In this document: positions 55,875 through 64,000 of the stretch, piece by piece
How positions within the stretch are numbered: the stretch's first letter is position 1
Layout of the letters: every line of letters begins with the position of its first letter
Source: Psychrobacillus sp. NEAU-3TGS
GTDB taxonomy: Bacteria > Bacillota > Bacilli > Bacillales_A > Planococcaceae
Reading direction: 5' to 3'
DNA: 64,000 nucleotides
Assembly (NCBI RefSeq): GCF_029955155.1
Contig: NZ_JAPNOZ010000012.1
Coordinates: 701,610 to 765,609, forward strand
Notes under the pieces: model-generated
What the model saw: only the letters and a program-made list of their open reading frames with translations
Database searches by the model: none
Told to the model about the DNA's origin: nothing
Program-made: the position numbers and the translations under genes

Positions 55875-57065
55875 ATGCGTCTAAAAAAATCGGTTGTCTT
55901 GCTTTTAAGTAGTGTGCTGAGTATTGGAATGTTGGCAGCTTGTTCATCTAAATCTAAAGGAAATGAATCAGCAAGTGGATCAAATGTTATCAAAATTGCT
56001 ACACAAACACCTTTATCTGGTGGATCAGCAATCATTGGTGAATCCATTCGACTAGGTGCACAAATGAAATTAGAAGAACAAGCAGAGAAATTTAAAGAAT
56101 TAGGTTATACATTACAGCTTGAATCTTATGATGATCAATCAGATCCGAAAAAAGGTGTATCCAATGCCAACATAATCGGGGCTGATAAGTCGATTTATGC
56201 AGTTGTTGGTCACTATAATTCTGGTGTTGCCATCCCTTCTTCTGAAGTATATGAAAAATACAATGTGGCTATGGTGTCTCCAGGAACTACAGCTGTTACG
56301 GTAACTGACCGTAAGTTAAAAACAGTGAATCGAATCGTTGGAAGAGACGATGCTCAAGGACCAGCTGGAGCAAAATATGCCATTGAAACTTTAGGGGCGA
56401 AGAAAATCTTTATTATTCAAGACAAAACAGCATATGGTTCGGGTATTGCAGATGCATTCAAAGCAGCTGCTGAAGAAGCAGGTGCCGAAATTGTTGGATA
56501 TGAAGGGATAACGGTTGGAGAAAAAGACTTTAATGGTGTGATCAATCAAGTATTAACGAAAAAACCTGATTTGATTTATTTCGGTGGAATTTACTCGGAA
56601 GCAGGAATCATTATCAAACAAGCTCGTGATAAAGGAATTGATGTACCAATCATGGGTGGAGATGGAATGGACGCTTCAGGTTTAGTTGATATTGCAGGTG
56701 ATGCGGTGAAAAATACGTATATCACATCAGTTGCCGGCGATAGTACAGCAACAGAATCTGGTCGGAAGTTCGTAGCGGATTATAAAGCCAAATTCAATAA
56801 AGATGCAGAGGCTTTCTCTGTTTATGGTTACGATACAATGGGCGTAATCCTTCACGCTATCGAGAATGCCATTAATGATAATAACGGTAAGATTCCTTCT
56901 AAAGAAAAAGTAGCGGAAGCTGTTCGATCCGTGAAGGAATATGAAGGTGCATTAACAAACGTTACATTTGATGAAATAGGTGATAACACGAACGCTAAGA
57001 TTTATTTATACAAATTTAGTGAAGCGAGTTATCCAGGTGTTCTAGAAGGCGAAGTTGGAAAATAG
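55875..57065 (+). CDS. livJ: Branched-chain amino-acid ABC transporter, binding lipoprotein
   Basis: A 396-residue periplasmic-binding-protein-like lipoprotein. The signal peptide ends in LAAC (Cys23). The mature protein is a Peripla_BP_6 (Leu/Ile/Val-binding) fold: IKIATQTPLSGGSAIIGESI, YAVVGHYNSGVAIPSSEVY and GPAGAKYAIETLGAKKI. GGGAGGG precedes the ATG. It is the first gene of livJHMGF and is followed by a hairpin that probably keeps its level above the membrane subunits. Confidence 0.92.
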   Translation: MRLKKSVVLLLSSVLSIGMLAACSSKSKGNESASGSNVIKIATQTPLSGGSAIIGESIRLGAQMKLEEQAEKFKELGYTLQLESYDDQSDPKKGVSNANIIGADKSIYAVVGHYNSGVAIPSSEVYEKYNVAMVSPGTTAVTVTDRKLKTVNRIVGRDDAQGPAGAKYAIETLGAKKIFIIQDKTAYGSGIADAFKAAAEEAGAEIVGYEGITVGEKDFNGVINQVLTKKPDLIYFGGIYSEAGIIIKQARDKGIDVPIMGGDGMDASGLVDIAGDAVKNTYITSVAGDSTATESGRKFVADYKAKFNKDAEAFSVYGYDTMGVILHAIENAINDNNGKIPSKEKVAEAVRSVKEYEGALTNVTFDEIGDNTNAKIYLYKFSEASYPGVLEGEVGK

Positions 57066-57081
57066 GATAGAGATTTTGATA

Positions 57082-57117
57082 GAGTGTTGGGACTTTTTTT
57101 CTCAACACTCTTTCTTT
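57082..57117 (+). terminator. Partial terminator between livJ and livH
   Basis: Stem GAGTGTTG / CAACACTC (57082-57110) with TTTCTTT after it. Its place inside an operon suggests attenuation, giving more binding protein than permease. Confidence 0.75.
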
Positions 57118-57142
57118 ACTATTAAAATTTGGGAGGGTTAAT

Positions 57143-58129
57143 ATGCTTCTAGAAATGTTACAAAGTTTACCCCAGGTACTAATTGATGGACTTGCATTAG
57201 GTGCTGTGTATGCTGTTGTAGCCCTCGGTTATACAATGGTTTACGGAATATTACAGCTCATCAATTTTGCACATGGAGAAATATTTATGACGGGTGCATT
57301 TATCGGCACCGCATTTTTTATCTTGTTAATGGGAATGGGCTGGGTTTCTTCAGTTCCTCAAATTGTCGTGCTTATAGTAGTTTTAGTTGTCACTGCTTGT
57401 TTAACCGGACTTCTTGGGATGGGTATTGAAAGAGTGGCATATCGCCCTCTTCGAAATGCTCCGAGGCTCATACCGCTTATTACAGCAATAGGTATTTCTT
57501 TTATCTTGCAAGACGTCATTCGTTTTATCGCTGAACTATCTTCTGGAAACTATATTGTTACAGGGCCATCTTTATTTACAAATCAATTGACGATCAATTT
57601 CTCTTCTATATCCAGCATTTTCAATGATGCTAGCTTTAAAACTTCCTTTCTCATTGTATTAGTTACTGCTGTTATTTTAATGATTTCGCTAGATTACTTT
57701 ATTAACAGAACAAAATGGGGAACGGCGATGCGCGCAGTAGCATTAGATCGTGAAACGGCATCCCTTATGTCCATTAATGTCAATAAAACAATCTCTATTA
57801 CATTCTTTATAGGGTCTGCTTTAGGTGGTGCAACAGGCGTATTATTTGCTGTTCAATACGGCACAATCGATCCGTTTATCGGATTCATCTTAGGCATGAA
57901 GGCATTTATCGCTGCAGTTTTAGGTGGGATTGGTAATATTCGTGGAGCTATGCTTGGTGGGATTTTGTTGGGGCTATTAGAAATGTTTGCATCTGCAAAT
58001 TTATCATTATTAACTGGTGGCGTATTTGGTGCAGAATATAAAGATGTTTTTGCGTTTTCTATATTAATATTAGTTCTTATTTTCAAGCCAGAAGGTTTAT
58101 TGGGTAAACCTACTGCTGAGAAAGTGTAG
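57143..58129 (+). CDS. livH: Branched-chain amino-acid ABC transporter, permease LivH
   Basis: A 328-residue membrane subunit with about eight segments. LGAVYAVVALGYTMVYGILQ and INFAHGEIFMTGAF at the start and GGIGNIRGAMLGGILLGLLE near the end are LivH signatures. GGGAGGG precedes the ATG. The stop codon touches the livM start. Confidence 0.94.
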   Translation: MLLEMLQSLPQVLIDGLALGAVYAVVALGYTMVYGILQLINFAHGEIFMTGAFIGTAFFILLMGMGWVSSVPQIVVLIVVLVVTACLTGLLGMGIERVAYRPLRNAPRLIPLITAIGISFILQDVIRFIAELSSGNYIVTGPSLFTNQLTINFSSISSIFNDASFKTSFLIVLVTAVILMISLDYFINRTKWGTAMRAVALDRETASLMSINVNKTISITFFIGSALGGATGVLFAVQYGTIDPFIGFILGMKAFIAAVLGGIGNIRGAMLGGILLGLLEMFASANLSLLTGGVFGAEYKDVFAFSILILVLIFKPEGLLGKPTAEKV

Positions 58130-59419
58130 GTGGATATCTTGAAAGAATCTTTAGCGAAGTTTTTACAATATAAATGGTCGCAAGTTATCTTATTTACCGT
58201 TTTCGTAGCGGTGTCATCCGCTGCATTATTTTTCTCCCAAAAATCTGTCACCGCCTTTTTACTATTATTATCTTCTTTGTTGGTCCTACATTATATGAAA
58301 CTGAAGAACGTTACAAAATGGATCATCGCTCTCGGATTATTATTTATACTCATTCCGTTAGCATCGAGTGGAGGACCTGCTTTCCAATCGTATATGGATG
58401 TAGCTACGATGGTAGGAATCTATGTATCTATGGCATTAGGTCTTAATATTGTTGTGGGTATGGCTGGATTACTAGACTTAGGTTTCGTTGCTTTTTTTGC
58501 GGTCGGCGCCTATTCCTACAGTATTTTTGCAACACCCCAAGCCGCAAACTTTATGCCGTTTGGAACTTACCCGCTTGGTGGAGAAAGTTTCTGGATTTTC
58601 TTAATTATTGGTGGAGTTGTCGCTGCGATCGCTGGAGTTCTTATTGGGATCCCGGTCCTTAGAGTGAAAGGTGATTACTTAGCTATTGTTACATTAGGTT
58701 TTGGAGAAATTATCCGAATTTTATTTAACAATGCGGACAAGCCGGTCAATATTACAGGTGGTGCAATGGGTATAGCTTCTGTTACACCTCCTGAAATATT
58801 TGGTATTCCCCTTATCTTTCCGAATCAATTTTATTTTGTCACGCTTGTTATCTTAATTTTTACCATTTTTACCGTCTTACGATTGGAACGCTCTAAACTT
58901 GGGCGCTCATGGAAAGCTGTTCGGGAAAATGAAATAGCAGCGCAAGCGATGGGTATCCCTCTTGTCAAAACGAAATTGTTGGCTTTCGCTCTTGGTGCTT
59001 CGTTTTCTGGAATGATGGGCGTTGTGTTTGCAGCAAAGCAAGCGTTTATCGATCCTACAAGTTTTACTCTTTTAGAGTCATTCACGATTCTTGTAATGGT
59101 TGTACTAGGTGGAATGGGCAGTGTCCCTGGAGTTATTCTGGGTGCTGCAGTTATCACCATTTTAAATTTGCAAGTATTAACAGAATTAGCGACTTGGGTG
59201 AATCAGCTATCCTTTAGCGGAATCATTTCAATCCCAGAAGCCTTATCCCCCGCAAAAATGCAAAAATTCATATTCGGCGCTTTACTTGTAGCATTTGCTT
59301 TGTATAGACCAAAAGGGTTAATTCCTGCAAAAAATAAAATCTTTGATGAAAAGAGATTAAAAGAAACGCAGGCCCATTCAGACATGAACGCTACTGATCA
59401 GAAAAAGATGCAATCGTAG
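58130..59419 (+). CDS. livM: Branched-chain amino-acid ABC transporter, permease LivM
   Basis: The second permease, up to 429 residues, with an N-terminal extension of extra membrane segments and the LivM core (GLNIVVGMAGLLDLGFVAFF; VKGDYLAIVTLGFGEIIRIL; AIRENEIAAQAMGI-like coupling loop). The GTG at 58130 directly follows the livH stop; a TTG nine bases later (58139) is preceded by AGGTGG and may be the true start. Confidence 0.93.
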   Translation: MDILKESLAKFLQYKWSQVILFTVFVAVSSAALFFSQKSVTAFLLLLSSLLVLHYMKLKNVTKWIIALGLLFILIPLASSGGPAFQSYMDVATMVGIYVSMALGLNIVVGMAGLLDLGFVAFFAVGAYSYSIFATPQAANFMPFGTYPLGGESFWIFLIIGGVVAAIAGVLIGIPVLRVKGDYLAIVTLGFGEIIRILFNNADKPVNITGGAMGIASVTPPEIFGIPLIFPNQFYFVTLVILIFTIFTVLRLERSKLGRSWKAVRENEIAAQAMGIPLVKTKLLAFALGASFSGMMGVVFAAKQAFIDPTSFTLLESFTILVMVVLGGMGSVPGVILGAAVITILNLQVLTELATWVNQLSFSGIISIPEALSPAKMQKFIFGALLVAFALYRPKGLIPAKNKIFDEKRLKETQAHSDMNATDQKKMQS

Positions 59420-59429
59420 GAGGATATAA

Positions 59430-60206
59430 ATGTCGATACTAGAAGTCACAAACTTAACTAAAAAATTTGGTGGGTTAACTGCCAATCAAGATGTAACGAT
59501 GAATATTGAGGCTGGCTCTATTACTGCAGTAATCGGACCAAATGGAGCAGGTAAAACAACTTTTTTCAATATGATAACAGGCGTTTATCAACCTACTTCA
59601 GGTGACATAAAATTAGAAGGAAAATCATTGCTAGGGCTAAAACCTGATGAAGTAGCCAAAAGAGGTATCTCAAGGACTTTTCAAAATATAAGATTATTTG
59701 GTGAAATGTCCGTGATCGAAAATGTACTAGTGGGAATGCATATTGGATTGAAAACGGGTCTATTAGGTATCTTTTTAAATTTACCTACTACTAAAAAAGA
59801 GGAATTATTAGCAGAAAAGGAAGCATATCGTTTACTAGAACATTTCGAGCTTGCCCCCTTTTTAAACGAAAAAGCTTGTAATCTCAGTTACGGTGCCCAA
59901 AGAAAACTAGAGATTGCTCGTGCCCTTGCTACAAAGCCGAAGTTACTATTATTAGATGAGCCAGCAGCGGGGATGAATCCTGCAGAAACAAGAGAATTAA
60001 CGGAAATCATTAAGAATATGGGCAAAGAATTCAATGTCTCTGTCCTATTGATTGAGCATGACATGAAATTAGTAATGGAAATTTCAGAGCATATCTTTGT
60101 TTTAGATCATGGAGAAAAAATTGCTGAAGGAAATCCAGAAGAAATAAGAACCAATACAAAAGTAATTGAAGCATACCTAGGCTCAGGTGCTGTTCAAACG
60201 GTCTAA
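59430..60206 (+). CDS. livG: Branched-chain amino-acid ABC transporter, ATPase LivG
   Basis: A 258-residue ATPase with Walker A GPNGAGKTT (36-44), the LivG-type signature LSYGAQRKLEIARAL, Walker B LLLLDEPAAGMNP and a C-terminal tail ending EAYLG. GGAGG precedes the ATG; 10 bases separate it from livM. Confidence 0.95.
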   Translation: MSILEVTNLTKKFGGLTANQDVTMNIEAGSITAVIGPNGAGKTTFFNMITGVYQPTSGDIKLEGKSLLGLKPDEVAKRGISRTFQNIRLFGEMSVIENVLVGMHIGLKTGLLGIFLNLPTTKKEELLAEKEAYRLLEHFELAPFLNEKACNLSYGAQRKLEIARALATKPKLLLLDEPAAGMNPAETRELTEIIKNMGKEFNVSVLLIEHDMKLVMEISEHIFVLDHGEKIAEGNPEEIRTNTKVIEAYLGSGAVQTV

Positions 60207-60220
60207 AGGAGTGAAACGAG

Positions 60221-60928
60221 ATGCCTATACTAGAAGTAAATAATATCGAAACGTTTTATGGTGGAATTCAAGCATTAAAAGGAATTAATGTTCATGTAAA
60301 CGAAGGTGAAATCGTTACCCTAATAGGAAGTAATGGCGCTGGGAAATCTACCACATTGAAATCAATAAGTGGACTGGCAAAGGTAAAGACAGGTTCCATC
60401 CTTTTTAAAGGAAAAGAAACAATGAATAAACCGGTTCACGAAACAACCTTACTCGGTATGGCACATGTACCGGAAGGAAGAAAAATTTTTTCTACCTTGA
60501 CGGTAAAAGAAAATCTATTAATGGGTGCTTTCTCTGTAAATAATAAGCAGTTAATAGAAGAAAGAATGGAAATCGTGTTTGGTCATTTTCCAATCCTTAA
60601 GAAAAGACTCGAGCAAAAAGGCGGAACAATGAGCGGCGGAGAACAACAAATGCTAGCTATTGGACGGGCTTTAATGATGGAGCCCGAATTATTAATGCTG
60701 GATGAACCATCAATGGGACTTGCTCCGATCATAGTGGAACAAATTTTTGACATCATCAAAAAGTTAAATGAAGACGGGATTACCATTCTATTAGTGGAAC
60801 AAAATGCGTATCAAGCATTAAATATCGCGCATCGTGGTTATGTTATACGAAATGGCGAAATTGTACTAAGCGGAAAGGGTTCCGAACTCATTGAAAATAG
60901 CGAAATTCGAGATGCATATTTGACATAA
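60221..60928 (+). CDS. livF: Branched-chain amino-acid ABC transporter, ATPase LivF
   Basis: The second ATPase, 235 residues, with Walker A GSNGAGKST (36-44), HVPEGRKIF, signature MSGGEQQMLAIGRAL and Walker B LMLDEPSMGLAP, all typical of LivF. It ends the liv operon and is followed by a terminator. Confidence 0.95.
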   Translation: MPILEVNNIETFYGGIQALKGINVHVNEGEIVTLIGSNGAGKSTTLKSISGLAKVKTGSILFKGKETMNKPVHETTLLGMAHVPEGRKIFSTLTVKENLLMGAFSVNNKQLIEERMEIVFGHFPILKKRLEQKGGTMSGGEQQMLAIGRALMMEPELLMLDEPSMGLAPIIVEQIFDIIKKLNEDGITILLVEQNAYQALNIAHRGYVIRNGEIVLSGKGSELIENSEIRDAYLT

Positions 60929-60946
60929 CCCGCCCCTGCCTCTTGT

Positions 60947-60990
60947 ACAGTAGACAAACTAGTAGTGAGCTTGTCTACTGTCTTTTGTTG
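60947..60990 (+). terminator. Rho-independent terminator after livF
   Basis: Perfect 11-base stem ACAGTAGACAA / TTGTCTACTGT (60947-60957 and 60971-60981) followed by CTTTTGTTG. Confidence 0.83.
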
Positions 60991-61074
60991 AGGTCGAGTT
61001 CAATCTATTAATAACAAGCTTGAAGCACACATATACTTTTATATTTGGAGTCTTCAATGACGAGGAGGAAGTAC

Positions 61075-62265
61075 ATGGAAGTTCATGTAAGACGTGGTGA
61101 TTCCCTCTATTACTATAGCCAATTATTTATAATTCCGTTGCAATTAATTATTCATTCAAATCGTAATGTTAATGCACAAAAATTGTCAGTTGGTCAACTC
61201 ATTCAAATTCCTGGATTTGTTACGGTCACTTATCAAATAACACCAGGTGACACCCTGTGGAGATTGGCTGGTAGTCGTGGACTTCCTTTGGATGCCATTT
61301 TACTTTTAAACCCCAATCTGAATCCGAACTTTTTGCAAATTGGGCAGACGATTCAGCTTCCACTAAGAGTTGACTGGCGAATTGTTAGCGGGAAACAAGA
61401 TTATGATTACGATACGATGATATTCGATATTAGAAGGTTACAGGCTATCTATCCATTTTTGCGAGTTTCTTCTATAGGCAATACTGTTTTAGGTAAGGAT
61501 ATCCCGGAAATAGAAATTGGAAATGGAGAAAAACGAGTGCATTACAATGCCTCCTTTCATGCCAACGAATGGATTACAACTCCAATCCTATTAACCTTTT
61601 TAAATGATTATTTACTGTCCTTAACGAATCAACGTCCAATCCGCGGACTCGCTACTTCTCCGCTGTATATTCAAACAACTCTTTCCATTGTTCCGATGGT
61701 TAATCCGGATGGTGTGGACTTGGTATTAAACGGTCCTCCTACTGAAGAGCCTTCTAGAAGCAATGTGATTGAATGGAATAATGACAGCTTAGACTTTTCA
61801 GGATGGAAAGCAAATATTCGCGGAGTAGATCTGAATGATCAATTTCCAGCTGAGTGGGAACGTGAACGTGAACGAAATCCTAAAACACCCGGTCCAAGAG
61901 ATTATGGTGGTGAAAGTCCTTTATCCGAACCAGAAGCGATTGCGATGGCAGATTTAACAAGAAATAAGGATTTTGCAAGAGTATTAGCTTTTCATACACA
62001 AGGAAGAGTTATTTATTGGGGATTCGAAAACCTCGAACCACCGGAGACCGAAGCGATGGTCACAGAATTTAGTAGAGTTAGCGGATACGAACCCGTTCAA
62101 ACAATCGAAAGCTATGCCGGTTATAAAGACTGGTTTATACAAGACTGGCGAAGACCGGGTTTTACGGTGGAACTTGGATCAGGAACAAATCCACTACCAC
62201 TTACCCAGTTTGATGAAATTTATGAAGAGGCGTTGGGGATATTCTTAGCGGGGTTATATTTATGA
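61075..62265 (+). CDS. LysM/M14 gamma-D-glutamyl-L-diamino acid endopeptidase
   Basis: A 396-residue peptidoglycan hydrolase that cuts between D-glutamate and the diamino acid of stem peptides. Two LysM domains (about 3-47 and 51-97) bind the wall. The M14 zinc-carboxypeptidase domain has metal ligands His162 and Glu165 (FHANE) and His307 (FHTQG), and the catalytic Glu366 (FTVELGSG). There is no signal peptide. Length and layout match endopeptidase I of B. sphaericus, a sporulation-associated enzyme. The frame opens at 61045, but GAGGAGG fits the ATG at 61075. Confidence 0.92.
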   Translation: MEVHVRRGDSLYYYSQLFIIPLQLIIHSNRNVNAQKLSVGQLIQIPGFVTVTYQITPGDTLWRLAGSRGLPLDAILLLNPNLNPNFLQIGQTIQLPLRVDWRIVSGKQDYDYDTMIFDIRRLQAIYPFLRVSSIGNTVLGKDIPEIEIGNGEKRVHYNASFHANEWITTPILLTFLNDYLLSLTNQRPIRGLATSPLYIQTTLSIVPMVNPDGVDLVLNGPPTEEPSRSNVIEWNNDSLDFSGWKANIRGVDLNDQFPAEWERERERNPKTPGPRDYGGESPLSEPEAIAMADLTRNKDFARVLAFHTQGRVIYWGFENLEPPETEAMVTEFSRVSGYEPVQTIESYAGYKDWFIQDWRRPGFTVELGSGTNPLPLTQFDEIYEEALGIFLAGLYL

Positions 62266-62278
62266 AAATTTAGTAAAA

Positions 62279-62327
62279 AACAGCTGCTTTCGGATTCTCC
62301 AAATCCTTTAGCAGCTGTTACTTTTTG
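62279..62327 (+). terminator. Rho-independent terminator after the endopeptidase gene
   Basis: Stem AACAGCTGCT / AGCAGCTGTT with inner GGATT / AATCC (62279-62319), followed by ACTTTTTG. Confidence 0.85.
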
Positions 62328-62408
62328 CGTATATTATTTGATCTTTACATCCGTTACCGAGTGCAAAAGCCTCTAGCATCCATCGTTACTTGTCTCACCA
62401 AATATATA

Positions 62409-62804
62409 CTAACTTCTAATCTTCCTGAGAATACCACTAGGCATTCTGAGCTTAAATATTTTCTTTACATTTTCTAATTTTATCGCTTTTCGTACTGCCT
62501 TATAGCTACTTCCAAAAAATCTGCTATTTTCAACCGCATCTATGATGATGGTTTCAAAAAGAGCAATACTACCTACAACAATAAGGATAATAAATACAAT
62601 CATATCGTAGATACCATCGTATGAATTCGGTTTATAAGAAATAAAATGGAGTTTAATATAATAAAAAATAGCACCAGAAATAAAAGAAAAAACCGGAATA
62701 TATTTCATTAAGCTATGGGCTAATTTTTTTCCTAAATAATAAGTAATACACGCCATAAAAACCATTATGATTAAACAAATCAGGATGCCAATCTTAAAGC
62801 TCAT
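62409..62804 (-). CDS. Small membrane protein of unknown function
   Basis: A 131-residue protein with three predicted membrane segments (about 3-24, 34-54 and 67-90) and a basic cytoplasmic tail (KLENVKKIFKLRMPSGILRK). AGAGGTG precedes the ATG by 5 bases. No family recognised. It lies alone between the endopeptidase gene and the methionine transporter. Confidence 0.7.
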   Translation of the reverse strand: MSFKIGILICLIIMVFMACITYYLGKKLAHSLMKYIPVFSFISGAIFYYIKLHFISYKPNSYDGIYDMIVFIILIVVGSIALFETIIIDAVENSRFFGSSYKAVRKAIKLENVKKIFKLRMPSGILRKIRS

Positions 62805-62983
62805 TTGTTCACCTCTTTCATTTTAAAAAGAATCATCAGTGGAAATCACTACCTTACTATATTCATGAGAGAATAGAATAAGCACTTTTTAATACGGGAA
62901 ATATGATTTGGTAGGAACTCTAAAGTTTTCCACTAATAAAATCAGAATGCCCAATGGAAGAAAAATCTAATCCAACGCCTGAT

Positions 62984-63021
62984 AATATAAAAGAGCACGA
63001 CATACTAAATGTCGTACTCTT
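62984..63021 (-). terminator. Rho-independent terminator after metQ
   Basis: Stem AAGAG.ACGACAT / ATGTCGT.CTCTT (62991-63021) followed on the minus strand by TTATATT, 22 bases after the metQ stop. Confidence 0.8.
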
Positions 63022-63043
63022 CGCTGTAAGTGTATGATACTTT

Positions 63044-63871
63044 TTAAAATGCTGGTATTGCTGTTTCTTCATAATTTTTTTCAAAAAACTCGCGAACCTC
63101 AGGACTCGTCATAGCTTCCGCTAATTTTTGAATCGGTTCCGAATCTACATTGTCTTTACGTGCGATTAGCGTAATCGCAAAATCATTTTCAGTTCCTTCA
63201 GTAAGGAGCGCATCACTTTTAGGTGTCAATCCAAGTGGTGCAGCATAAGCAGGGTACATAAATACTGCATCTGCATCATCATACATTCTCGCTAACATTA
63301 ACAAATCAACTTCTTTAAATTGATAATTTTTTGGATTTTCTATAATATCAGCTATTGTATAATATGGGCCTGTCTTTTCTTTTAATTTAATAACATCATT
63401 TTGCGCTAACAAAGCTAACGAACGGTCTATATTAGAAACGTCATTCGCTATAGCAACAGCTGCTCCTTCTGGTAATTCGTCCATCGAATTATATTGTTTT
63501 GAATATACACCGTAATTCGCGAAATATATTGGTACAACTGGTACTAATTCTGAACCATTATTTCTATTAAATTGCTCCATAAACGGAACGTGCTGGAAGA
63601 AGTTTGCATCCACTTCTTTTGCTGCTAGTGCGCTGTTAGGCTGCACATTATCGCTTAATACAACAATTTCTAAATTAATTGACTGTTCTGCAAGTATTGG
63701 TTTCACAAGCTCAAGCACATCCGTCATTGGAGGTATTAACGAAGCTACTTTTAACGTTACTTCTTCGTTTTCCTTATTTTGCGTATTTTCCTTATTTGTT
63801 TCTTTTTTTTCTTGTCCGCAACCAGCCAATATAAGTAGTATAACAGCTATTAGAAAAAATATTTTTTTCAT
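63044..63871 (-). CDS. metQ: Methionine ABC transporter substrate-binding lipoprotein MetQ
   Basis: An NlpA-family lipoprotein, 275 residues. The signal peptide ends in LAGC (Cys18), followed by a charged linker and the binding domain: PNSALAAKEVDANFFQHVPF and VAIANDVSNIDRSLALL are strong MetQ motifs. GGAGG lies 8 bases before the ATG at 63871; the open frame begins 15 bases earlier. It follows metI, so this is the end of a metNIQ-type operon that continues beyond the window. Confidence 0.93.
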   Translation of the reverse strand: MKKIFFLIAVILLILAGCGQEKKETNKENTQNKENEEVTLKVASLIPPMTDVLELVKPILAEQSINLEIVVLSDNVQPNSALAAKEVDANFFQHVPFMEQFNRNNGSELVPVVPIYFANYGVYSKQYNSMDELPEGAAVAIANDVSNIDRSLALLAQNDVIKLKEKTGPYYTIADIIENPKNYQFKEVDLLMLARMYDDADAVFMYPAYAAPLGLTPKSDALLTEGTENDFAITLIARKDNVDSEPIQKLAEAMTSPEVREFFEKNYEETAIPAF

Positions 63872-63886
63872 CGTATTTTCCTCCAT

Positions 63887-64000
63887 TTATCTTTTATCTA
63901 TTTTTCTTGATACAGTAGTTCCGATAAACTGAATGAGCTGCACGAGAATGACCATAATAATGATCATATACATCATTAAGTCTGTTTTAAATTGTTGATA
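63887..64000 (-). CDS. metI: Methionine ABC transporter permease MetI (C-terminal part)
   Basis: The last 37 codons of a gene that runs off the end of the window: YQQFKTDLMMYMIIIMVILV, then QLIQFIGTTVSRKIDKR. A final membrane helix and a basic tail match the MetI C-terminus. The stop lies 15 bases before the metQ start, consistent with one operon. Confidence 0.8.
   Translation of the reverse strand, partial: YQQFKTDLMMYMIIIMVILVQLIQFIGTTVSRKIDKR

Overview
The window comes from an A+T-rich, spore-forming Gram-positive bacterium of the order Bacillales, most likely family Planococcaceae (Lysinibacillus/Psychrobacillus-like). This is an inference from three things: the Bacillus-type order of housekeeping genes, a tiny spoVM gene between rpmB and thiN, and a 396-residue LysM/M14 endopeptidase of the type described from Bacillus (Lysinibacillus) sphaericus. 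No rRNA, tRNA, phage, transposase or CRISPR array was seen.

Bases 1-35,500 are a conserved core read almost entirely on the minus strand. In transcription order the blocks are: gmk-rpoZ-coaBC-priA-def-fmt-rsmB, prpC-prkC-rsgA-rpe-thiN, spoVM, yloU-fakA, sdaAB-sdaAA-recG, fapR-plsX-fabD-fabG-acpP, rnc-smc-ftsY-ylxM-ffh, rpsP-khpA-rimM-trmD, rplS, lepB-rbgA. They cover lipid synthesis and its FapR control, protein targeting, ribosome assembly, translation factors, phospho-signalling and genome maintenance. rpmB alone points the other way. Compared with B. subtilis, ylqD (between rimM and khpA) and rlmN (between rsmB and prpC) are missing, and both places hold copies of one hairpin-rich repeat. 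ffh, fabG and recG each carry an apparent one-base loss in an A/T homopolymer; since ffh and fabG are normally essential, sequencing error is the first explanation to test.

Bases 35,600-64,000 are more varied. They hold rqcH; an ECF41-type sigma factor with an FAD oxidoreductase behind a matching TGTCACA-N16-CGTC promoter; a polar amino-acid ABC transporter; a YczE-like membrane protein and an aromatic-acid-exporter-like protein; a broken yciI copy; aspartase; a Bcr/CflA-type exporter; a compact type I toxin-antitoxin candidate with both promoters and both terminators visible; an APC permease; an intact yciI; an extracellular PHB-depolymerase-like esterase with a CcpA-type site; a D-Ala-D-Ala carboxypeptidase; a decayed stretch with gene remnants and a small intact gene; a complete livJHMGF operon; the peptidoglycan endopeptidase; and the start of a methionine transporter (metQ and the end of metI).

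Several genes were found below the usual ORF length: spoVM (30 aa), the toxin (37 aa) and two basic small proteins (46 and 56 aa). Many start codons were moved to fit Shine-Dalgarno spacing; each change is stated in its entry.
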